Origin: an uncultured Beijerinckiaceae bacterium
Lineage (GTDB): Bacteria; Pseudomonadota; Alphaproteobacteria; Rhizobiales; Beijerinckiaceae
DNA: 11,759 nucleotides
Assembly: GCA_937863205.1 (NCBI GenBank)
Contig: CALMGA010000364.1
Coordinates: 1-11,759, forward strand
Direction: 5' to 3'
Positions 7,901 to 11,759 of the stretch are shown here, in pieces; the stretch's first letter is position 1; every line of letters starts with the position of its first letter. The position numbers and the translations under genes were made by a program. Below the pieces are notes generated by a model. It had not been told where the DNA came from, ran no database searches, and saw only the letters and a program-made list of their open reading frames with translations.

Positions 7901-8296
7901 ATGCGATTGTTACTTGCCTCTTCTCTTTTGCCTGGCCAGATCTACGTCTGCGCGACAGGTGGACCGGCTTGGTCGCGAGACCATGTGATTGTAACCAATA
8001 AATGTTCGTCGCGGGTTCGCATGTTCGTCCGGGTTGCGGACGCGGACGGTTACAACAATTTCGGATGGTATGTCTTCAAAGCTGGCGAGTCAGACCAGGT
8101 TCTGGATATCGGCAAGAGCACGCTGATCCACGACCATAGCAAGAAAATCTTCTTCTATGCTGAAGGGATCGGCAACGATCTGGTATGGTCCAGCAAAGCA
8201 TATTCGACCCAATTTGAAGGAGAGACTTACAATCTTTCAGAGTCGTCCAATACGAACGACGAGAACGATACCCCGATCCTTTTGACGTGCCGCTGA
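7901..8296 (+). CDS. Hypothetical small protein, probably exported
   Basis: A 131-residue protein I do not recognise firmly. The first 20 residues (MRLLLASSLLPGQIYVCATG) are hydrophobic with one Arg and could be a signal peptide, though the Pro-Gly in the middle is atypical and no clean A-x-A site or lipobox is seen. The body is rich in aromatic residues and alternates like a beta sandwich: V-I-V-T-N-K-C at 29-35, GWYVFKAGESDQVLDIG near 54-70 and KKIFFYAEG in the middle. The pattern of an N-K-C strand, G-W-Y/W and P/A-G-E, then F-Y-Y-A-E recalls DUF1036-like secreted proteins, but this is only a resemblance by eye. Cys35 and the penultimate Cys130 could form a disulfide. G+C is near 50%, far below the neighbours, which suggests transfer. 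GGGA lies 8 bp before the ATG. Confidence 0.5.
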   Translation: MRLLLASSLLPGQIYVCATGGPAWSRDHVIVTNKCSSRVRMFVRVADADGYNNFGWYVFKAGESDQVLDIGKSTLIHDHSKKIFFYAEGIGNDLVWSSKAYSTQFEGETYNLSESSNTNDENDTPILLTCR

Positions 8297-8339
8297 GTTT
8301 TTGCCGGAGCGCAGATGCCTACGCCGTCCCCCGACAGTG

Positions 8340-8734
8340 ATGTTCAGGGTGTTTCACAGGAGTTGCGGCAAACAGATCGCATCGCCGGCACCGACCTGTC
8401 CGCAATGCGGTCGCGTCCAGTCGCCGGTTGGCAGACTTGGCCGGCCAACTTGTTTTCCACCATTGTTTGCGCGAGTGCTTGGATCGTTGCTTCCCGGATG
8501 GGAAGCCTGTTTGCTGCTGGCTTTGCCGTGACCGTTTTGGGTCTCAGCCCCGAGGCAGCCAGCCGATACGCCGGCGAGGTTGCGGGCGGTCTCTTCCCGT
8601 TCATCGCCCTGTCGATCTGGCCGAGCATCCGGGGATGCTTCCCGAAACGCGGACGTACGAGTGATGATCTAGAGCATCGGACCGAAAAGTGCGCAGCGGT
8701 TTTTGAACAAATTCGATGCGGCACGATAGGTTAG
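8340..8734 (+). pseudogene. Frameshifted zinc-ribbon membrane protein
   Basis: From ATG 8340 one frame reads a zinc-ribbon-like head: HRSCGKQIASPAPTCPQCGRVQ, with Cys9, Cys20 and Cys23 and His6 where the usual first Cys stands. That frame then continues with unconvincing sequence to a TGA at 8529-8531. In the frame one base back (open from 8315), from about 8440, a hydrophobic protein appears: NLFSTIVCASAWIVASRMGS, further hydrophobic residues, then GGLFPFIALSIWPSIRG, fitting two or more membrane helices. A zinc ribbon followed by membrane helices is a common small-protein layout, so the two parts most simply belong to one gene broken by a single indel between about 8410 and 8445. The second frame ends at 8734 only after reading into the repeat element at 8669, so the native C-terminus is lost too. 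Alternatives are a sequencing error or two unrelated ORFs. Confidence 0.5.
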
Positions 8735-8773
8735 AGCATCTGACTGGACCCGGTTTAGCGTCCGATGCTCTAG
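8669..8773. repeat. 105-bp intergenic element with nested inverted repeats
   Basis: The ends are a perfect 14-bp inverted repeat, CTAGAGCATCGGAC (8669-8682) and GTCCGATGCTCTAG (8760-8773). Inside are two smaller hairpins: GCATCG (8674-8679) with CGATGC (8714-8719), enclosing the CCGAAAAGTG...GCGGTTTTT core, and TAGAGCAT (8732-8739) with ATGCTCTA (8765-8772). The core with AAAAGTG and CGGTTTT looks like the dispersed intergenic palindromes common in Hyphomicrobiales genomes, from memory and not checked. It begins 15 bp beyond the stop codon of the - strand yggS gene, so it would form a stable 3' hairpin in that transcript. Confidence 0.75.
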
Positions 8774-8787
8774 GGCAAGCCTGATCC

Positions 8788-9441
8788 TCACCGCGCCCCG
8801 AAGATCGCGCTTCCCACCCTGACGTGGGTGGCGCCGAGCTGGATGCCGAGGGCGAAATCGGCCGACATGCCCATCGACAGGCCGGGGATGCCGTTGCGGG
8901 CGGCGAGGGTCGCCAGCAGGGCGAAATGCGGCGAGGCCTGGTCGTCGATGGGCGGAATGCACATCAGGCCGGCGACCGCCAAGCCGTAGTCGTCGCGGCA
9001 GGCCTTGAGGAAACCATCGGCCGCTTCCGGCAGCACGCCGGCCTTCTGCGGCTCGGCGCCGGTGTTGACCTGCACGAACAGACGGGGGTGACGGCCGGCC
9101 TTCTGGATCGCGTCGGCCAGCGCGCGCGCGATCTTGGGCCGGTCCACCGTTTCGATGCTGTCGAACAGTTCGACCGCGTCGAGCGCCTTGTTGGATTGCA
9201 GCGGGCCGATCAGGTGCAGGTCGAGGCCGGGCGTGCGCGCGCGCAGCTCCGGCCACTTGCCCTGCGCCTCCTGAACGCGGTTCTCGCCGAAGACTCGCTC
9301 GCCGGCGGCCAGCACGGGTTCGATCGCCTCGCCGCCGAACGTCTTCGACACGCAGACAAGCGTCACGTCGGCCGGCTCGCGGCCGGCGTCGCGAGCCGCC
9401 CGCCCGATCGCCTGCCGGACCGCGGCGAGGCGTTCGAGCAC
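8788..9441 (-). CDS. yggS: YggS/PLPBP-family pyridoxal-phosphate homeostasis protein
   Basis: A predicted single-domain TIM-barrel protein that binds pyridoxal 5'-phosphate without known catalysis and buffers PLP and amino-acid pools in the cytoplasm. Its 217 residues fit the family (about 220-235). The PLP lysine is Lys33 in LVCVSKT, followed by the conserved FGENRVQEA (51-59), HLIGPLQSNK (76-85), SMGMSADF (189-196) and RVGSAIFG (208-215), which closes the phosphate site. The start is GTG at 9439-9441; no ATG is available and the family N-terminus (ERLAAVRQ) begins right there. A CTG further up in the same frame would overlap the hugZ-like stop. The gap to that gene is 11 bp and no strong ribosome binding site is visible, so translational coupling is likely. 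Some annotators use the symbol plpbp or yggS; the family call is firm. Confidence 0.92.
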   Translation of the reverse strand: MLERLAAVRQAIGRAARDAGREPADVTLVCVSKTFGGEAIEPVLAAGERVFGENRVQEAQGKWPELRARTPGLDLHLIGPLQSNKALDAVELFDSIETVDRPKIARALADAIQKAGRHPRLFVQVNTGAEPQKAGVLPEAADGFLKACRDDYGLAVAGLMCIPPIDDQASPHFALLATLAARNGIPGLSMGMSADFALGIQLGATHVRVGSAIFGAR

Positions 9442-9452
9442 CGCGTCGGCGA

Positions 9453-10247
9453 TCAGGACGTCACCATCTGGGCCTGCGCTTGACGCGCCTGCGCGGCCAG
9501 CGCCACCAACACCTTGCGCAGGTCGCCCGGCGTCGTGATGGGCTCGGGAAAGGCGAGGCGCGCGGTATCGTCGCCGCAGGCAAGATCCATCCCATCGGGA
9601 TCAAGGCCGGTGGCGACCCAGGCCCCGGCCGGCCGCCCGGCGAGGAAGCGCGCGTAGAGCGCCAGCGCATCGGCGTGGTCGGCGTTCATGTGCGCCACCG
9701 CGCCGTTCTCGGCGGCGAGCAGGTCGGCGGCGCCCTCCAGCGAGGTCAGCAGACGATTCGCGGGAAAGCGCGCCGCGCGGGCGAAGCCGCCGTTGAGGTG
9801 GGCCTGCGCCATCGCCACGCGCCAGAACGAAAAGTCGCCGAAGTCGACGTAAAGCTCGGCCTTGGGATGGCGGGCGAGGAAGCGCGCCCGCACGCCGGCG
9901 CGAACGGCCGGGTCGGTGACCTTGTCGGCCACTCCGGTGAGGGTCAGGCGGGGATGGGCGAGCGGGTCCCCGGGACCGGTCTCGGCGAGCAGCAGCGAAC
10001 AGCGCCCGTCGCGGTCGAGGTGGCGGGTGTGATGGGACAGCTGCGACACGAGGAATAGCGGCGAGCCGTCGTGGTCGGTGGCCAGCGTCACCAGGGACGC
10101 GAACGGGTCGCCGGAGGCGTTCAGCGTCGCCAGCGTGCCGGCGCGGGTTTGGCGCAGCAGGCGCTTGGCCTCGGCGAGGGGCCTGAAGTCGGGATCGCCG
10201 CCCAGGCGCGATCCGTCGTCGTTGGCCCCGTCCTCGTTCTTGCTCAT
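9453..10247 (-). CDS. HugZ-like split-barrel protein with DUF2470 domain
   Basis: A 264-residue protein with an N-terminal pyridoxamine-5'-phosphate-oxidase-like split barrel (LLRQTRAGTLATLNASGDPF, FLVSQLSHHTRHLDRDGRCS, LTLTGVADKV) and a C-terminal DUF2470 domain from about residue 178 onward, recognised by HMNADHADALALYARF at 186-201. Family members bind FMN or heme; HugZ of Helicobacter and Campylobacter degrades heme for iron supply, and plant relatives of this layout regulate tetrapyrrole synthesis. Which applies here cannot be told. ATG 10245-10247 is preferred, with GGAG/AAGG just upstream; the open frame to 10547 only shadows the neighbouring gene. The 20-residue polar head is poorly conserved in character. 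It shares a transcript with yggS and is divergent from the stress protein gene across 103 bp. Confidence 0.85.
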   Translation of the reverse strand: MSKNEDGANDDGSRLGGDPDFRPLAEAKRLLRQTRAGTLATLNASGDPFASLVTLATDHDGSPLFLVSQLSHHTRHLDRDGRCSLLLAETGPGDPLAHPRLTLTGVADKVTDPAVRAGVRARFLARHPKAELYVDFGDFSFWRVAMAQAHLNGGFARAARFPANRLLTSLEGAADLLAAENGAVAHMNADHADALALYARFLAGRPAGAWVATGLDPDGMDLACGDDTARLAFPEPITTPGDLRKVLVALAAQARQAQAQMVTS

Positions 10248-10297
10248 CCGCTCCGACCTTTCCGCCCGGCCCTGCCGCCAAGACCCCACCGGCCCCA

Positions 10298-10323
10298 GGA
10301 ACCATCCTCGCGAAGGTGCCGTT
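10298..10323 (+). promoter_or_regulatory. EcfG (general stress sigma factor) type promoter
   Basis: GGAAC at 10298-10302 and CGTT at 10320-10323 are separated by exactly 17 bp. This is a full match to the alphaproteobacterial EcfG consensus (GGAAC, 16-17 bp, CGTT) described for SigT of Caulobacter and RpoE2 of Sinorhizobium. Transcription would start near 10330, giving a leader of about 20 nt that contains the AAGGAG ribosome binding site at 10339-10344. The gene behind it encodes a general-stress-protein-26-like protein, a typical member of this regulon, so position and content agree. Confidence 0.8.
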
Positions 10324-10350
10324 TGATCGCGGGAAAACAAGGAGTGAAAG

Positions 10351-10851
10351 ATGGCCGAGGTCACCAGCAACGACGACGAGCGGCAAAAGGTTTGGGAGCT
10401 GATCAAGGACGTCGGCATCGCCCTGATGGTGACGGCGGCCGAGAAGGGCCTGCGCGGGCGCCCGATGGCGGCGATGAACAAGGACTTCAACGGCGAACTG
10501 TGGTTCGCTTCGCGCGATTCCACGCCCAAGCTCGCCGAGATCGCCAACGAGTCTCATGTGCTGCTCGCCTATTCCGAGCCCAAGAGCCAGAACTACGTGT
10601 CGGTCGCCGGCACGGCCAGCATCGTGCACGACGCCGGCAAAGCCAAGGAGCTGTGGAGCGAGGGTCTGCGCGTGTGGTTTCCCAAGGGACCCGAGGACCC
10701 GGACATCGCGCTCATCTGCGTCAAGGTGGAAACGGCCGAATACTGGGACTCGCCCTCGTCCAAGTGGCTCTACGCCTATGGCTACGCCAAGGCGCGGCTG
10801 ACCGGCGAGCCGCCGCGCGACGTGGGCGAGAACAAGGTCGTCAACTTCTGA
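10351..10851 (+). CDS. General stress protein 26-like FMN-binding split-barrel protein
   Basis: A 166-residue cytoplasmic protein of the pyridoxamine-5'-phosphate-oxidase-like split-barrel superfamily (GS26 branch). Typical pieces are the N-terminal helix VWELIKDVGIALMVTA, GRPMAAMNKDFNGELWFASR (short strands of the barrel), KLAEIANESHVLLAYSEP, NYVSVAGTASIVHDAGKAKE, and the late VETAEYWDSPSSKW, which is characteristic of this branch. Proteins of this type bind flavin nucleotides; no reaction is established. AAGGAG 6 bp ahead of ATG 10351 makes the start certain. The EcfG-type promoter 28 bp upstream points to induction in stationary phase, osmotic, heat or oxidative stress through the PhyR-NepR-EcfG switch. 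The divergent hugZ-like gene has the same fold but a different branch and adds DUF2470. A weak hairpin candidate for termination follows at 10992. Confidence 0.9.
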   Translation: MAEVTSNDDERQKVWELIKDVGIALMVTAAEKGLRGRPMAAMNKDFNGELWFASRDSTPKLAEIANESHVLLAYSEPKSQNYVSVAGTASIVHDAGKAKELWSEGLRVWFPKGPEDPDIALICVKVETAEYWDSPSSKWLYAYGYAKARLTGEPPRDVGENKVVNF

Positions 10852-10964
10852 CGGCCCCGGTTCCGACGGCTCCGGCCAACGGCCCGGCGCCACGGTTTCA
10901 ACGAGGTTCCAGCGCAAGCGGCAGGTCGTCGGACACTTCGCCGGCGCCCGGCAGACACGAACGT

Positions 10965-10990
10965 GCGCCGTGTCAAGCTTGACAAGGCGC
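10965..10990. promoter_or_regulatory. 26-bp near-perfect palindrome upstream of chvI
   Basis: The inner 14 bp, TGTCAAGCTTGACA (10971-10984), form a perfect palindrome. Flanking GCGCC (10965-10969) and GGCGC (10986-10990) extend it, with only one mismatched pair, so 12 of 13 half-site positions agree. Such symmetry is typical of a dimeric regulator's operator. Within it, TTGACA (10979-10984) could be a -35 box reading toward chvI, which would let a bound protein block the promoter. It could instead act as a hairpin at the 3' end of the stress-protein transcript, 113 bp past its stop codon. Confidence 0.5.
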
Positions 10991-10991
10991 C

Positions 10992-11010
10992 AAGGCCGGC
11001 CCAGGCCTTT
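10992..11010 (+). terminator. Weak terminator candidate after the stress protein gene
   Basis: AAGGCC and GGCCTT form a perfect 6-bp stem with a 6-nt loop (10998-11003), followed by T-ATT rather than a full T-run. It lies directly after the 26-bp palindrome. Termination of the + strand stress-protein transcript here is plausible but not strong. Confidence 0.3.
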
Positions 11011-11035
11011 ATTCCTGTCCGTGTCACATTAAAGC

Positions 11036-11057
11036 CGCACCCTGCCATGAGGGTGCG
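11036..11057 (+). promoter_or_regulatory. Perfect 8-bp hairpin in the chvI leader
   Basis: CGCACCCT (11036-11043) pairs perfectly with AGGGTGCG (11050-11057) around the 6-nt loop GCCATG. The loop holds an ATG at 11047 that is in frame with chvI 81 bp downstream, with no stop between. It may be a leader structure that hides this false start, part of an attenuator, or a DNA site; no T-run follows, so a terminator is unlikely. Confidence 0.45.
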
Positions 11058-11127
11058 AGGTGGCATCCATCAAGGCTGGAAGCCGCGTGCTGTTGTCCGA
11101 CGGCCGCAAGCGAAGCGCGAGATCACG

Positions 11128-11759
11128 ATGCCCAACATCGCCTTGGTCGACGACGACCGCAACATCCTGACCTCCGTATCCATTGCCCTCGAGGGCGAAG
11201 GATACCGCGTGCAGACCTACACCGACGGCTCGATGGCGCTCGACGGGCTGAAGGCCAACCCGCCCGACCTCGCCATCTTCGACATCAAGATGCCGCGCAT
11301 GGACGGCATGGAGCTGTTGCGCCGCCTGCGCCAGCGATCCGACTTGCCCGTCATCTTCCTCACCTCCAAGGACGAGGAGATCGACGAGCTGTTCGGCCTC
11401 AAGATGGGGGCCGACGACTTCATCCGGAAGCCGTTCTCGCAGCGCCTGCTGGTTGAGCGGGTGAAGGCGATCCTGCGCCGCGCCAATCCCAAGGAGGCGG
11501 CGGCGCAGAAGGAGTCCGAAGCCAAGATCCTGGAGCGCGGCCTGCTCAAGATGGATCCCGAGCGCCACACCTGCACCTGGAAGAACGATCCCGTGGTGCT
11601 GACCGTGACCGAGTTCCTGATCCTGCAGGCCCTGGCGACGCGGCCGGGCGTCGTGAAAAGCCGCAACGCCCTGATGGACGCCGCCTATGACGACCAGGTC
11701 TACGTCGACGACCGCACCATCGACAGCCACATCAAGCGGCTGCGCAAGAAGTTCAAGGC
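11128..11759 (+). CDS. chvI: Two-component response regulator ChvI (3' end outside window)
   Basis: The first 210 codons of an OmpR-family response regulator of about 235-240 residues. The receiver domain (1-120) has the acidic pair Asp8/Asp9, phosphoacceptor Asp52 in [19 protein letters not shown], Thr79 in [13 protein letters not shown] and Lys101 in [21 protein letters not shown] Lys/Glu-rich linker leads to a winged-helix DNA-binding domain, of which [19 protein letters not shown] and the recognition-helix part [19 protein letters not shown] are visible. The match to rhizobial ChvI is very strong. ChvI is phosphorylated by the membrane kinase ChvG, held inactive by periplasmic ExoR in rhizobia, and controls envelope, exopolysaccharide and acid responses. 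ATG 11128 is chosen because [10 protein letters not shown] is the family start; the in-frame ATG 11047 would add 27 basic residues. chvG is expected just outside the window. Confidence 0.95.
   Translation, partial: MPNIALVDDDRNILTSVSIALEGEGYRVQTYTDGSMALDGLKANPPDLAIFDIKMPRMDGMELLRRLRQRSDLPVIFLTSKDEEIDELFGLKMGADDFIRKPFSQRLLVERVKAILRRANPKEAAAQKESEAKILERGLLKMDPERHTCTWKNDPVVLTVTEFLILQALATRPGVVKSRNALMDAAYDDQVYVDDRTIDSHIKRLRKKFK

Noticed and set aside
9601..10917. Long - strand open frame spanning hugZ and the stress protein gene
   Set aside because: It runs through two well-supported genes in the wrong frames and covers their divergent promoter region.
10979..11013. TTGACA with TTTATT as a sigma-70-type promoter for chvI
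   Set aside because: The spacing is about 23 bp, too long for a standard promoter, so only the TTGACA half is noted within the palindrome.
1..11759. A new defence, mobile or secondary-metabolite system
   Set aside because: I looked for clustered unknown genes, nuclease, helicase, toxin-antitoxin, reverse transcriptase or repeat-spacer patterns and found none; the only atypical region is the small decaying islet at about 7600-8775.

Overview
The window is GC-rich chromosomal DNA, most likely from an alphaproteobacterium of the order Hyphomicrobiales (Rhizobiales). Four things point there: a near-canonical ChvI response regulator at the right edge, a DUF937 protein, a TadV/CpaA-type Flp pilin, and a perfect match to the alphaproteobacterial EcfG (general stress sigma factor) promoter consensus. 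The genus cannot be fixed from the sequence alone. Most of the window is ordinary housekeeping and accessory metabolism, and I see no phage, transposase, CRISPR array, rRNA or tRNA.

Layout. Left part (1-3765, + strand): the proline-rich tail of an unidentified protein; a GNAT acetyltransferase; a 362-bp gene-free stretch; then a MATE efflux pump followed after 23 bp by a DUF937/YidB-like protein, probably one operon. Middle (3780-7580): a solitary 52-codon Flp pilin gene (GTG start, - strand) and an MFS transporter (- strand), the latter divergent from prpE (propionyl-CoA synthetase, + strand). MFS and prpE share a 200-bp upstream region, so uptake of a short-chain acid or related substrate is conceivable but unproven.

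The stretch from about 7600 to 8775 differs from the rest. It is visibly richer in A+T (47-52% GC in two 60-bp lines counted by hand, against 72% in one line of prpE). It carries an orphan predicted secreted protein, a frameshifted zinc-ribbon/membrane protein and a 105-bp element with nested inverted repeats. It looks like an acquired and decaying islet inserted between prpE and the next operon.

Right part (8788-11759): a - strand pair, a HugZ-like split-barrel/DUF2470 protein followed 11 bp later by a YggS/PLPBP pyridoxal-phosphate homeostasis protein. It is divergent from a general-stress-protein-26-like split-barrel protein that sits directly behind the EcfG-type promoter. A 276-bp leader region with a strong extended palindrome and a perfect hairpin then precedes chvI, which runs off the end of the window. 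The clearest functional inference is that the stress protein at 10351-10851 belongs to the PhyR-NepR-EcfG general stress regulon.
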